DNA of 33,409 nucleotides from Agathobacter sp. (GCA_022772675.1 JALEZW010000021.1:1-33409); one strand, 5' to 3'. Counted from the stretch's first letter, positions 16,301-26,543 are shown. Notes: generated by a model not told the origin, from the sequence alone. Numbers and translations: made by a program.

Positions 16301-16412
16301 TTTCCTTCCGTTTCCCCTGCCTCTGACTGAACGTATCTGAAACTACATTACAATAAGTCAGATAGTCAGTAACTTTTCCTGTTTTCCAAAACGTTTCCCA
16401 GGTTTTCTCCAT
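16248..16412 (-). CDS. yqzL: YqzL-like small protein between era and recO
   Basis: 54 codons from ATG 16412, with GGAGG eight bases upstream; an in-frame ATG at 16427 is an alternative. The first 20 residues, MEKTWETFWKTGKVTDYLTY, match the short conserved pattern of YqzL (aromatic-rich start, TG, then YL), a small protein of unknown function found at this same position in Bacillus. The family match ends there: the remaining 34 residues (charged, with GKRKENG and a final SHAC) run into recO in a different frame, a 53 bp overlap. Placement plus motif make it real; the function is unknown. Confidence 0.75.
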   Translation of the reverse strand: MEKTWETFWKTGKVTDYLTYCNVVSDTFSQRQGKRKENGTVRNRDGHGFDSHAC

Positions 16413-16495
16413 CGCATTTTCCTCCATCTGCTTTACATGGATAGAATCTGCTTTTCCTGATAAAACTATACCCGAGAAAAAATGGAAACGACTGT

Positions 16496-17404
16496 TTACT
16501 CGTCCTCCCGGTAACCAAAATTTTTGATGAGAAAATCACTGTCTCTCCAGTCTTTTTTCACCTTGACCCAGAGCTTTAAATTGACTTTTGCATCCAGCAT
16601 TTTTTCCATCTCATAGCGGGCATTGGTTCCGATTTTCTTAAGCATCGCACCCTGCTTTCCGATAATGATTCCCTTGTGGGACTCCCTCTCGCACACGATG
16701 GTGGCAGAAATATCAAACATCTTTCCCCCCTTGCGCTCCTTCATCTCATCAATGGCAACCGCAATGCCGTGGGGCACCTCATCGCTTAAGGCATGCAATG
16801 CTTTCTCCCGGATGATTTCCGCACAAATCGCACGCTCCGGCTGATCCGTAATGGTATCCTCATCATAAAACTGCGGACCATAAGGAAGATATTTAAAAAT
16901 GGAATCGATGACATCATCCACATTCTGTCCCCGCAGGGCGGAAACCGGGATAATCTCTGCAAAATCATAGATTTTCCGGTAGGTATCAATAAATTCCAGA
17001 ATCTTATCTTTTTCCACGGTATCAATCTTATTGATGATTAAGATAACCGGAGTCTTCACCTTTTCCAGCTGCTTTACAATATGCTGCTCTCCTGCCCCGA
17101 TAAAATTGCTGGGTTCCACCAGCCAGAGTACCACATCTACTTCATTTAACGTTTTTTCCGCCACATTTACCATATATTCTCCAAGCTTATTCTTGGCTTT
17201 ATGGATTCCCGGCGTATCCAAAAACACGATCTGTCCCCGGTTCATATCGGTATAGACCGTCTGGATGCGGTTTCTGGTGGTCTGTGGTTTATTGGAGGTA
17301 ATCGCAATTTTCTGTCCGATCAACTGATTCATCAGTGTGGATTTTCCTACATTCGGTCTGCCGATAATCGTAACAAACCCTGATTTAAAACTTGCTTCAG
17401 CCAT
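16496..17404 (-). CDS. era: GTPase Era
   Basis: Essential GTPase that binds the 3' end of 16S rRNA during 30S ribosome maturation. 302 residues with P-loop GRPNVGKS (15-22), switch region QTTRNRIQT, DTPG (63-66), NKID (125-128), SALRGQNVD as the G5 region, and a C-terminal KH domain with GKQG loop (249-252). Length and domain order are standard. It starts 15 nt after the M16C peptidase gene and is followed by yqzL and recO. Confidence 0.98.
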   Translation of the reverse strand: MAEASFKSGFVTIIGRPNVGKSTLMNQLIGQKIAITSNKPQTTRNRIQTVYTDMNRGQIVFLDTPGIHKAKNKLGEYMVNVAEKTLNEVDVVLWLVEPSNFIGAGEQHIVKQLEKVKTPVILIINKIDTVEKDKILEFIDTYRKIYDFAEIIPVSALRGQNVDDVIDSIFKYLPYGPQFYDEDTITDQPERAICAEIIREKALHALSDEVPHGIAVAIDEMKERKGGKMFDISATIVCERESHKGIIIGKQGAMLKKIGTNARYEMEKMLDAKVNLKLWVKVKKDWRDSDFLIKNFGYREDE

Positions 17405-17419
17405 TTTTACTCCCTTTTC

Positions 17420-20353
17420 CTATTCCCGGTCACACAGTCCCTGGACTGCTTTAAACATGTCCATTTCCTTTCGGATTGCCTGCTCGTTTCCAACCACACA
17501 CAGACATTCATCCGATAATACAGAGGCAATGGTATCTGCCAGATCTCTGATATCCTGCGGTGTTGCAGCAAGGATTTCATCCCGTTCCTTCTGAATTTCC
17601 TCATAGTCCAGTCTCTCCAGGTAGGCTGCCATGGATCTGCTGCCTTTTGCTTCCGGGTTCAGCGGTGTATCCAGTGCCCCGAAAGTTCCGATGATATATT
17701 TTGTCATATCACGCTCATCCGGGTTAAAGGAAGCCACATACTCCGGAATCTTTTCAAATACCTCATTGGTCTTTGCCAGATTCGGATCCCGGTAAGATAC
17801 AAAGTAAGTATCCCCGGTTCTAAGGAAAGAACTCATACAGCCGTAAGCGCCGCCCTTCACACGGATATTCATCCAGAGATATTCGTAGCTTAAAATCATC
17901 TTTAAGATTTTTAGCGTTCCCTTATAGGGATAGCCATGGGCTGCAAAATTTCCGGAACGGGCCACATACTGAATCTGGGAGGCATCTGTAAAGCCCTCAT
18001 TCTTTTTTGTAAGATGGACAGATGCTTTTTCACCTGCGGAATCTCCCTCGGGAAGCTTTGTTAAATACTCTTTGAGAACTGGCTTTGCTTTCTCATAAGA
18101 CTTCTTTTCTCCCGTGAAGCTGATGAGAAGACGCCCCTTTACAAAAATCTTTTCCATCAATGTCCGAAGTTTTTCTACAGCCTTTTCCGGTTCTTTTTTT
18201 AACAGTTCCTCCATATCGAGAATTGCCTGATAATAGGTAATTCCAATGGTTGCATCGTTATAGTAAGCATATTCTGATTCATAGGAAAGCGCACGCATTG
18301 CAGCCACCGTATGTCCGCTGCTGCTTAAATTTACCTGCAGTCTGGATTTCACCTGTGCAATCAGTTCCGTCAGACGCTTGATGTCGGTAAGGTCTGAACT
18401 GTCTATGATTTCTTCCACTAACTTCATAGCATGGGATAAGTTGTTCTCAAGCACCTTGAGCCGCACCTCAAACTTGACGGCCATCGCATCCTTATCCTTT
18501 AAATCCGGATACATGCTTACGGAGCAGGAAATGCCGCCGGTATAAATATTGACCGCATTGGAAAGATCCCCGTAACTGTAGGATCTGGTATTGACATAAC
18601 CCAGAATGGATCTCAACATTCCCAGATACGGAATATCCTCCTGGGAAATATCCCTGCATTCAAACATCAAACTGATATAATCAATTCCATTTGCGGCAGC
18701 TTCATGTCTTACCACAGGAAGTCCCCCAAGACTTTCCTCAATGTTGGTAAATGGCATTGCCTCTTTCCTCATATCCTCTCTGCCGAGCATTGGAATCTTA
18801 AGCAGATCTTCCTCTTTTGAAGGCTCCTCCTGATATTCCCGCAGATGCTTCGTCTGTGCCACAAGTGCATCAATTTCTTCTTCCGAAAGTCCTGCTTTAT
18901 AATCCGCCAGTTTTTTCTCCAGAGCTTCTTCCCGTCTCCGATTTAAGCCTCGCTCCGGTGCAACCGTAACCACCGCTCCATGAGGATTGTCCAGAAGATG
19001 GGTTTCTATCAGCTTTTCAAAATAGCCTGTCCCAATCTGTTCCCGCAGAAATTGCAGCGTATCCAGACATTCCAGATTAATAAAGGGTTTCCTGTCATCG
19101 AACAGCCAGCTCTCCATACATTCAAGACCATATAAAAGTCCTTTCGGGAACTGACCGTAATCTGCCTCTCTAAACCGGAACTCGGTACTGTTAATTCCGG
19201 CTAAAAGGGCGTCTTTACTAAGTCCCTCCTTTACCAGTTTCCGAAGCGTATCCTCAATAATAGTAACAAAACGCTCCCTGTCGGACTCATCGGCATTTTT
19301 TGCCACAATGGAAAACATAGGCTGAAGCATGCCGTCCTCAAAGGACCCATACACATCTTCCCCGATTCCCGCATCTATCAGTGCCTGCCGCACCGGAGCT
19401 CCCGGTGCACTGACCAGTACATAATCCAGTACAGAAAAAGCCTGATACAGCTCTTTGTCCAGAACCGTTCCCACCACCTTGTTATAGGAAAGATAGGTAT
19501 GCTTTTCCTCCGGCTCATCCTCTGTAATCGGATAGGTTCTTCTCTCATATACCATCTTTGCAAAAGGCTTCTGCAGGGGAATCTCAGAATCGACTGTTAC
19601 CTCATCTGCACGGTAATGGCATAAATATTCTTCATCCAGCCAGGTCAGGCGCTCTGTAATATCCAAATCTCCGTACAAATAAATATAAGAATTTACCGGA
19701 TGATAATACTTATGATAAAATTCCAGATACTGTTCATAGGTAAGCTCCGGGATATGCTCCGGATTTCCCCCGGAATTTTTACTGTAGGCATTATCCGGAA
19801 ACAGAGTCTCCATAACAGCCGTTTCAAGTACCTCATCTGGAGAGGAATAGGCTCCCTTCATCTCATTGTAAACTACTCCGTTTACCGTAAGGGGTGCATC
19901 TGTATCTTCAAGCTCATAATGCCAGCCTTCCTGCATGAAAATTTCCTTATACTTTGTAATATTCGGATGGAAAACAGCATCCAGATAGACATCCATCAGA
20001 TTTTTAAAATCCCTGTCATTGTAACTGGCAATAGGATACAGTGTTTTCTCCGGATAGGTCATGGCATTTAAAAATGTATTTAAGGACCCTTTCGCCAACT
20101 CCATAAAGGGATCCTTGACAGGAAATTTCTCCGAACCGCATAAAGTGGTGTGCTCAATGATATGGGGAACTCCGGTCTCATCCTCCGGCGGTGTTTTAAA
20201 TCCGATGGAAAATACTTTATTGTCATCCTCATTAGAAATGATACACACCCGCGCACCACTCTTTTTATGGCGCAAAATATATCCGGTTGATTCAATATCC
20301 TTTAATTCCCGTTGTTCTATAAGTTCATATGTCTCCGGTATCTGATTGTTCAT
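17420..20353 (-). CDS. M16C-family zinc metallopeptidase (PreP/Cym1-like)
   Basis: 977 residues, the normal size for M16C enzymes, which are two halves that close around a peptide. The inverted zinc motif HIIEH is at 64-68 (His64, Glu67, His68), and the third ligand is probably Glu164 in VVYNEMKGAYSSP. The C-terminal half keeps the R/Y pair region (GGAYGCMSS, TYFVSYRDPN) that binds substrate. No signal peptide, so cytoplasmic; in bacteria the role is degradation of peptides. Its ATG overlaps the mscS stop (ATGA) with AAAGGAG upstream, so the two genes are coupled. Specific substrate unknown. Confidence 0.94.
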   Translation of the reverse strand: MNNQIPETYELIEQRELKDIESTGYILRHKKSGARVCIISNEDDNKVFSIGFKTPPEDETGVPHIIEHTTLCGSEKFPVKDPFMELAKGSLNTFLNAMTYPEKTLYPIASYNDRDFKNLMDVYLDAVFHPNITKYKEIFMQEGWHYELEDTDAPLTVNGVVYNEMKGAYSSPDEVLETAVMETLFPDNAYSKNSGGNPEHIPELTYEQYLEFYHKYYHPVNSYIYLYGDLDITERLTWLDEEYLCHYRADEVTVDSEIPLQKPFAKMVYERRTYPITEDEPEEKHTYLSYNKVVGTVLDKELYQAFSVLDYVLVSAPGAPVRQALIDAGIGEDVYGSFEDGMLQPMFSIVAKNADESDRERFVTIIEDTLRKLVKEGLSKDALLAGINSTEFRFREADYGQFPKGLLYGLECMESWLFDDRKPFINLECLDTLQFLREQIGTGYFEKLIETHLLDNPHGAVVTVAPERGLNRRREEALEKKLADYKAGLSEEEIDALVAQTKHLREYQEEPSKEEDLLKIPMLGREDMRKEAMPFTNIEESLGGLPVVRHEAAANGIDYISLMFECRDISQEDIPYLGMLRSILGYVNTRSYSYGDLSNAVNIYTGGISCSVSMYPDLKDKDAMAVKFEVRLKVLENNLSHAMKLVEEIIDSSDLTDIKRLTELIAQVKSRLQVNLSSSGHTVAAMRALSYESEYAYYNDATIGITYYQAILDMEELLKKEPEKAVEKLRTLMEKIFVKGRLLISFTGEKKSYEKAKPVLKEYLTKLPEGDSAGEKASVHLTKKNEGFTDASQIQYVARSGNFAAHGYPYKGTLKILKMILSYEYLWMNIRVKGGAYGCMSSFLRTGDTYFVSYRDPNLAKTNEVFEKIPEYVASFNPDERDMTKYIIGTFGALDTPLNPEAKGSRSMAAYLERLDYEEIQKERDEILAATPQDIRDLADTIASVLSDECLCVVGNEQAIRKEMDMFKAVQGLCDRE

Positions 20354-21264
20354 GCTTTCTGCTCCTTTCCTTCTCCATCCTTTATCTTCACATCCAGCTG
20401 TGGATACGGAATAGTAATATGATGCGCATCCAGCCTGTTTTTTATTTGCTCGATCAGCCGCCAGCGAGCCGGCCAGTAATCCTCAGTTTTTACCCAGACA
20501 CGAAGCCCCACCATAACGGCACTCTCTCCCAGTTCTGAGACATACACGTCAAGGGGTTCTTCCAAAAGGGCTGACGGATCCTGCTCCGCAGTCTTTTTTA
20601 AAACTTCCTTTACCAGTTTTAAATCCGCATCGTAGGAAACTCCGATCAAAAGATCGATACGCCTCTTTTCCATGTGCGTCATATTTGTAATACTACAGTT
20701 GGAAAGAGTTCCGTTTGGCACCATCACAAGCTGATTGTCAATCGTCAGAAGCTTTGTGTAAAAAATCGTAATCTCTGACACTGTCCCCTCATGTCCGGTG
20801 GCACTCTCCATAATGTAGTCCCCCACAACAAAAGGTTTCAACAGCAGAATCAGCACTCCGCCTGCAAAATTGGAAAGGCTTCCCTGCAGGGCAAGTCCCA
20901 TGGTAAGACCTGCAGATCCAAGTACTGCCACCACCGAGCTGGTGGTCACACCGAACTGGCTTAATATGATCATGGCCAGCACAAAATACAGTGCATACTT
21001 CACAAAGGAACACAGAAACGTTACCACCCCCGTCTCTGTTCTGCCTTTATCCAGGAATTTCCCAAGCATTCGTACAATCGCTTTTATGATCCGGCTTCCA
21101 ATACCAAGAATCACAAAAGCCATGATTACCTGAACAAGAAAGCCCAGCAGTGACGGAACCAATCCCTCAAGATAGGTTCGTATCACCCCTGGGTTTTTCT
21201 TCACTTCCTCCAAAAGCTGATTTTGTGTATTTGTCTGACTCAGTAAAATCGTTTCAAAATTCAT
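20350..21264 (-). CDS. mscS: Small-conductance mechanosensitive channel, MscS family
   Basis: 304 residues. Hydrophobic N-terminal segments (about 33-60, 84-105 and 110-135) are followed by the TM3 pore helix pattern (GSAGLTMGLALQGSLSNFAG) and the beta domain (LLLKPFVVGDYIM, TLSNCSITNMTHMEKRRIDL), then the C-terminal alpha/beta domain. These are the clear marks of MscS, which opens under membrane tension to release solutes after osmotic downshift. It starts with AGGAA and is separated from the DUF1015 gene by 8 nt, so it belongs to the same transcript. Confidence 0.94.
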   Translation of the reverse strand: MNFETILLSQTNTQNQLLEEVKKNPGVIRTYLEGLVPSLLGFLVQVIMAFVILGIGSRIIKAIVRMLGKFLDKGRTETGVVTFLCSFVKYALYFVLAMIILSQFGVTTSSVVAVLGSAGLTMGLALQGSLSNFAGGVLILLLKPFVVGDYIMESATGHEGTVSEITIFYTKLLTIDNQLVMVPNGTLSNCSITNMTHMEKRRIDLLIGVSYDADLKLVKEVLKKTAEQDPSALLEEPLDVYVSELGESAVMVGLRVWVKTEDYWPARWRLIEQIKNRLDAHHITIPYPQLDVKIKDGEGKEQKA

Positions 21265-21272
21265 CGCAATTC

Positions 21273-22538
21273 CTATATCTCATGAATAAACAGACCACTC
21301 CGAAGCTTTGGCTCAAACCAGGTGGATTTCGGTGGCATCAATCGTCCTGCATCTGCTACTGCAAACAGTTCCTGTATGGAAGTCGGATACATGGCAAAAG
21401 CTGCCTTACAGTCGGTCTTTGCACGCTTTTCAAGTTCCTTAAGGCCCCGGATTCCTCCGACAAAATCAATACGCTTATCGGTCTTTGGATCCTTGATACC
21501 AAGTACCGGATCAAGAAGAATATTCTGTAACAACGATACATCCAGTCCATCTACCGGATCCTCAGACAGATCTTCCTTTCTCACGCTGCAGCGATACCAC
21601 TGTCCCTCCAAAAACAGGGAAAATTCTCCCTTTTTCGATGGGCGCACCATATCTTCTGTCAGACCCTTTTCCCCGATACCGCCCTGAGAAAGCGGCAGAA
21701 CATCAAACAGTTCTTTCATTTTCTCTAAAAACGCTTCTGCAGTCAGACCATTTAAATCCTTTACCACGCGGTTGTAATCCATAATCATAAGTTCCTCATC
21801 CGGAAACAGTACCGAGAGAAAATAGTTGAATTCCTCTGTTCCGTCATGCTCCGGATGCTCAGCTCTCCGCTTAAATCCAACCTTTACCGCGGATGCTGCA
21901 CGGTGGTGCCCGTCTGCAATGTAAATTTCCTGTATGGAAGAAAACGTCTGCTCTATCAGCTCCACCTGCTCTTCATCTGCAATCTCAAATACCCGGTGAC
22001 GGATTCCATCCTCTGAGACAAAATCGTACAATGCACTCCCCTCTTTAGTCTGTTTTACAATCTCAGAAAGGACTTCATTTGCACGGTAGGCAAGGAAAAT
22101 CGGTCCGGTCTGGGCACTGCAGGTATCCACATGATTGATTCTGTCCTGCTCTTTATCGGCACGGGTATTCTCATGCTTTTTGATGACATTTTCTGCGTAG
22201 TCATCAATGGATGCGCAGGCAACAATTCCTGTCTGTGTTCTGCCATCCATGGTCAGTTCATACAGATAGTATGCCTTTTTCTCATCCCTGATAAACACTC
22301 CACGATGAATCCATTCCTGCAGCATGGAGGCTGCCTTCTCATATACCCGTGGATCATAAGTATCTACATCATCTGAAAACTGTGTCTCTGCACGGTCAAT
22401 TGCCAGAAAGGACTGGGGATTTTCTTTCACAACTTCCTTCGCCTCCGCCCGGTTATAGACATCGTACGGAAGCGCGGCAACCTTTGCGGCATACTCCTTT
22501 GCAGGTCTGACACAGATAAACGGTTTTATCTTTGCCAT
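21273..22538 (-). CDS. DUF1015 family protein
   Basis: 421 residues. Recognised by the family phrases IKPFICVRPAKEYAAKVAALPYDV at the start, FLAIDRAE, the middle YIADGHHRAASA (His-rich conserved site) and the C-terminal MPPKSTWFEPKLRSGL. The DGHHR-type site resembles a ParB/Srx-like catalytic fold; biochemical function is not firmly established. It follows serA by 21 nt, a recurring neighbourhood in Clostridia, which suggests a link with serine metabolism. Confidence 0.93.
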   Translation of the reverse strand: MAKIKPFICVRPAKEYAAKVAALPYDVYNRAEAKEVVKENPQSFLAIDRAETQFSDDVDTYDPRVYEKAASMLQEWIHRGVFIRDEKKAYYLYELTMDGRTQTGIVACASIDDYAENVIKKHENTRADKEQDRINHVDTCSAQTGPIFLAYRANEVLSEIVKQTKEGSALYDFVSEDGIRHRVFEIADEEQVELIEQTFSSIQEIYIADGHHRAASAVKVGFKRRAEHPEHDGTEEFNYFLSVLFPDEELMIMDYNRVVKDLNGLTAEAFLEKMKELFDVLPLSQGGIGEKGLTEDMVRPSKKGEFSLFLEGQWYRCSVRKEDLSEDPVDGLDVSLLQNILLDPVLGIKDPKTDKRIDFVGGIRGLKELEKRAKTDCKAAFAMYPTSIQELFAVADAGRLMPPKSTWFEPKLRSGLFIHEI

Positions 22539-22559
22539 AATTTACTCCATTTACTCTTG

Positions 22560-23723
22560 TTATTTCACTACTCTTACGCGAATGACACCGTCAATGGCAC
22601 GAAGCTTTGCAACCACCTCATCAGTAACCGGAGAATCCAGATCAAGCAGAGCATAGGCATACTCGTTCTTTGCCTTATTCGTCATATCAGATACATTAAT
22701 ATCTGCCTCACCAAGGATTGTCGTGTACTGTCCAATCATACCCTTTACATTCTTGTGGAGGATTCCGATACGTCCGGCTGTGGTGCAGGCTCCCATGTTG
22801 CAGTCCGGATAATTTACGGAATGGGTAATATTTCCATTCTCTAAGTAATCACGAATTTCACGTACTGCCATGATAGCACAGTTATCTTCGGACTCTGCTG
22901 TAGAAGCTCCCAAATGGGGAGTTACGATACAGCCCTTCGCGCCAACGGTTGTAGTGTTCGGAAAATCGGAAACATATTTTTTAATCTTTCCAGCAGCAAG
23001 GGCATCTACCATTGCCTCCTCATCCACCAGCAGATCTCTTGCAAAGTTTAATACGATAGCAGTGGGCTTCATCATGGAGATTGCCTTTGCATCAATCATT
23101 TTTCTGGTGGAATCCAAAAGAGGTACATGAATCGTAATAATGTCACATTCCTTGTAAATATCCTCCACATTACTGATATGCTTTACACTTCTGGAAAGAC
23201 TCCATGCAGCATTAACAGAGATATACGGATCATAACCGTAAACTTCCATTCCCATATGGGTGGCAGCATTTGCCACCAGAACACCAATGGCTCCAAGACC
23301 GATGACTCCAAGCTTCTTCCCTGAAATCTCTGTTCCGGCGAAATTCTTCTTCTGCTTCTCCGCAGTCTTTGCGATATTGTCATCATTCTGATTGTCCAGA
23401 CACCAGTTGATACCTCCTACGATATCACGGGATGCATAAAGCATTGCCGCAAAAACCAGCTCCTTTACACCGTTGGCATTGGCTCCCGGTGTATTAAATA
23501 CAACGATTCCCTTATCTGCACATTTATCCAGTGGAATATTGTTAACTCCGGCACCTGCGCGGGCTACCGCCAGCAGGGAATCCGGAAGTTCCATATCATG
23601 CATGGCAGCACTGCGGACCAGTGCCGCATCTGCCCCTGCAAGCTCATCTACCTTTTTGTAATCCTCAGAAAATAAATCAAGTCCTACTCCTGCAATTGGA
23701 TTTAAGCAAGTATAATTAAACAT
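22560..23723 (-). CDS. serA: D-3-phosphoglycerate dehydrogenase
   Basis: First step of serine synthesis: 3-phosphoglycerate + NAD+ to 3-phosphohydroxypyruvate. 387 residues with substrate site ARAGAGVNNI (55-64), Rossmann motif GLGAIG (142-147), Arg229 in NFARD and catalytic His270 in PHLGAST. A C-terminal ACT domain (about 318-387, IGILHKNVKGMIGQYTTILG) would give serine feedback control; length matches the short SerA form with ACT only. Its start codon abuts the serC stop, so the two are co-translated. Confidence 0.97.
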   Translation of the reverse strand: MFNYTCLNPIAGVGLDLFSEDYKKVDELAGADAALVRSAAMHDMELPDSLLAVARAGAGVNNIPLDKCADKGIVVFNTPGANANGVKELVFAAMLYASRDIVGGINWCLDNQNDDNIAKTAEKQKKNFAGTEISGKKLGVIGLGAIGVLVANAATHMGMEVYGYDPYISVNAAWSLSRSVKHISNVEDIYKECDIITIHVPLLDSTRKMIDAKAISMMKPTAIVLNFARDLLVDEEAMVDALAAGKIKKYVSDFPNTTTVGAKGCIVTPHLGASTAESEDNCAIMAVREIRDYLENGNITHSVNYPDCNMGACTTAGRIGILHKNVKGMIGQYTTILGEADINVSDMTNKAKNEYAYALLDLDSPVTDEVVAKLRAIDGVIRVRVVK

Positions 23724-24806
23724 TTATGCATTCTCCTTTTCAAAATTCTTCATAAACTCTACCAGCTTTACAACCCCCTCTTTGGGCATTGCATTGTAAA
23801 TAGAAGCACGCATTCCGCCAACAGTACGATGGCCCTTTAAGTTTACAAACCCTTCTGCTGTTGCCTCCTTCACAAACTTAGCATCCAGATCTGCATCTCC
23901 TGTTACAAAGGGAACATTCATAAGAGAACGGTCTTCTTTTCTGACAGTACCCTTAAAGAGCTTGCTCTCATCCAGAAAATCGTAGAGAATCTTTGCCTTC
24001 TCAATATTGCGTTTCTGCATTTCCTCTAAGCCGCCCATCTTCTTGAGCCACTTAAATACCTTGCCGCAGATATAAATTCCATAGCATGGAGGTGTGTTGT
24101 ACAGGCTGTCTGCATCTGCCTGTGTCTTCCATTTTAACATGGTTGGTGTTCCCGGAAGCACGTCATCAGTGATCAGATCTTCACGGGCAATGACAATGAC
24201 AACACCGGCAGGTCCGATATTTTTCTGAACTCCGCCGTAAATAACACCATACTTTGTTACATCAACCGGCTCCGATAAGAAGCAGGAGGAGACATCAGCC
24301 ACTAATGTCTTACCCTTTGTATTTGGAAGGGTTTTATATTTTGTACCATAAATGGTATTGTTTTCACAGATATAAACATAATCCAGATCCTCCGGAATAT
24401 CTAAATCCGAGCAGTCCGGAATATAGGAAAAGGTCTTATCTGCCGAAGAAGCCAGTTCAATAGCCTCACCATAGATCTTTGCCTCCTGATAAGCCTTCTT
24501 TGCCCACTGTCCGGTAATGATATAACCTGCCTTTTTATTCTTCATCAGGTTCATGGGAACTGCTGCAAACTGCTGGGATGCGCCGCCCTGTAAAAACAAA
24601 ACTTTGTAATTATCCGGAATTCCCATCAGATCCCTTAAGTCCTGCTCCGCTTCTTTGATAATGTCATCGTATACTTTGGATCTGTGGCTCATCTCCATAA
24701 CAGACATTCCACATCCTCTGTAGTCTAACATTTCATCTGCGGCTTCTTTTAATACCTCTTCCGGTAAAACAGCCGGTCCTGCGGAAAAATTATAAACTCT
24801 GCTCAT
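23724..24806 (-). CDS. serC: Phosphoserine aminotransferase
   Basis: Second step of serine synthesis (3-phosphohydroxypyruvate + glutamate to phosphoserine) and PLP dependent. 360 residues from ATG 24806 (MSRVYNFSAGPAVLP), the family N-terminus, preceded by AGGAGG; the longer open frame to 24878 overlaps ilvB and has no such site. PLP lysine is Lys195 in GGVQKNIGPAG, with GGASQQF (74-80) as the phosphate-binding loop. It lies 28 nt after ilvB and directly before serA. No serB phosphatase is visible here. Confidence 0.97.
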   Translation of the reverse strand: MSRVYNFSAGPAVLPEEVLKEAADEMLDYRGCGMSVMEMSHRSKVYDDIIKEAEQDLRDLMGIPDNYKVLFLQGGASQQFAAVPMNLMKNKKAGYIITGQWAKKAYQEAKIYGEAIELASSADKTFSYIPDCSDLDIPEDLDYVYICENNTIYGTKYKTLPNTKGKTLVADVSSCFLSEPVDVTKYGVIYGGVQKNIGPAGVVIVIAREDLITDDVLPGTPTMLKWKTQADADSLYNTPPCYGIYICGKVFKWLKKMGGLEEMQKRNIEKAKILYDFLDESKLFKGTVRKEDRSLMNVPFVTGDADLDAKFVKEATAEGFVNLKGHRTVGGMRASIYNAMPKEGVVKLVEFMKNFEKENA

Positions 24807-24834
24807 ATCTAACTTCCTCCTATATCTTAAACTA

Positions 24835-26514
24835 TTATTTTTGTTTTTTACTATAGTCTTCTCCGTCAAAGCACTCACTGATAGGAGCCCCCGGAGCTAC
24901 CATAGGCCATACTTTATCATCGGAATCAATGATTGCATCAATTACAAAAGGTATTTTACTTTCCAGTGCCTCTTTAAAGGCCTCTGTAAACTCCTCACGG
25001 GTGGTAACTCTTCTTGCTTCTGCTCCCATTGCCTCCGCAATCCTGACATAGTCCACACCGTCATCCAAAACGGTTGCAGAATAATGCTCCTTATAAAAAA
25101 GTGTCTGCCACTGGCGTACCATTCCGAGCACGTGATTGTTAACGATGACCTCAATAAGCGGCAGCTTCTGTCTGGCAGCCGTTGCCAGCTCATTCATATT
25201 CATACGGAAACATCCGTCCCCGGCAATATTGATGACCTGCCTATCCGGATTCGCCGTCTGGGCACCAATCGCAGCGCCCAGTCCGTATCCCATGGTTCCA
25301 AGGCCACCGGATGTTAAAAGAGTACGGGGATTACTGTATTTAAAATACTGTGCCGCCCACATCTGGTGCTGTCCCACCTCCGTCACCATAATGGCATCCG
25401 GTGCCATCTCATAGATTTTGGAAATCATGAAAGGTCCGCTTAAGCCGGTCTTAGGATAAGTCAGGGGATACTGTTTCTGGTACTCTGCAATATGGGAAAT
25501 CCATTCCGGATGTCTCTGAGCGTCTAATTCTTTATTGAGTGCTGTCAGAACCGTCTTCACATCCCCGATGATACTGTGGTCTACCAGAATATTTTTATTG
25601 ATTTCTACCGGATCTATATCAATCTGCAGAATCTTTGCCTGTTTTGCAAATTTCTTAGGATTTCCAAATACTCGGTCGGAAAAACGAACTCCGATTGCAA
25701 TCAGAAGATCACACTCGCTGACCCCCAGATTGGAGGTCTTTGTTCCATGCATGCCAAGCATTCCTGTGTAATTATCTGATGTACCATCATATGCGCCTTT
25801 TCCCATGAGTGTGTCAGTTACAGGAGCGTCTACCTTTTCAACAAACTCCTTTAACTCTTCACCGGCACCGGAAATAATGGCACCTCCGCCCACAAATATG
25901 TAGGGTTTCTTTGCCTTTTTAATCATATGGAGGGCAGTCTGTAAATCCTCCTCGGAAAACGTGGAAGAATCCGGTTCCGGCAAAACCGGCTCCTGTCTGG
26001 TGTAATCCACTTTATTTGCGGTTACATCCTTTGTAATATCTACAAGAACCGGACCCGGACGCCCCTTCCTTGCAATAGAAAAAGCCCTGCGGATCGTATC
26101 CGCTAACTTTGTCACATCCTTCACTATAAAACTGTATTTCGTAATCGGTGTTGTGATGCCTGCGATGTCAATTTCCTGAAAGCTGTCCTTTCCCAGAAGG
26201 GAAACTCCTACATTACAGGTAATCGCAACCATGGGAACGGAATCCATATAGGCTGTGGCAATACCGGTAACAAGGTTCGTGGCCCCCGGGCCTGATGTTG
26301 CCATACAGACCCCCACTTTTCCGGTACTTCTTGCGTAACCGTCTGCCGCATGGGCTGCTCCCTGTTCATGGGAAGTCAGCACATGCTTAATTTCCGGATG
26401 CTTATACAACTCATCATAAACGTTAAGAATTGCCCCGCCGGGATATCCAAACACGGTATCCACACCCTGTTCCTTCAGACATTCAATAATAACCTGTGAT
26501 CCTGTCAACTGCAT
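24835..26514 (-). CDS. ilvB: Acetolactate synthase, large catalytic subunit
   Basis: Condenses two pyruvates to 2-acetolactate (or pyruvate with 2-oxobutyrate), the first shared step of branched-chain amino acid synthesis. 559 residues with TPP glutamate Glu50 (SHEQGAAHAADGYAR), the FAD-binding-like middle domain and the TPP motif GDGCFRMNMNEL near residue 440. AGAGGA precedes the start. A regulatory subunit (ilvN/ilvH) is not adjacent. It lies 57 nt after ilvD. Confidence 0.96.
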   Translation of the reverse strand: MQLTGSQVIIECLKEQGVDTVFGYPGGAILNVYDELYKHPEIKHVLTSHEQGAAHAADGYARSTGKVGVCMATSGPGATNLVTGIATAYMDSVPMVAITCNVGVSLLGKDSFQEIDIAGITTPITKYSFIVKDVTKLADTIRRAFSIARKGRPGPVLVDITKDVTANKVDYTRQEPVLPEPDSSTFSEEDLQTALHMIKKAKKPYIFVGGGAIISGAGEELKEFVEKVDAPVTDTLMGKGAYDGTSDNYTGMLGMHGTKTSNLGVSECDLLIAIGVRFSDRVFGNPKKFAKQAKILQIDIDPVEINKNILVDHSIIGDVKTVLTALNKELDAQRHPEWISHIAEYQKQYPLTYPKTGLSGPFMISKIYEMAPDAIMVTEVGQHQMWAAQYFKYSNPRTLLTSGGLGTMGYGLGAAIGAQTANPDRQVINIAGDGCFRMNMNELATAARQKLPLIEVIVNNHVLGMVRQWQTLFYKEHYSATVLDDGVDYVRIAEAMGAEARRVTTREEFTEAFKEALESKIPFVIDAIIDSDDKVWPMVAPGAPISECFDGEDYSKKQK

Positions 26515-26543
26515 TTTCTAATCCTCTAATCCGTAACTATTTT

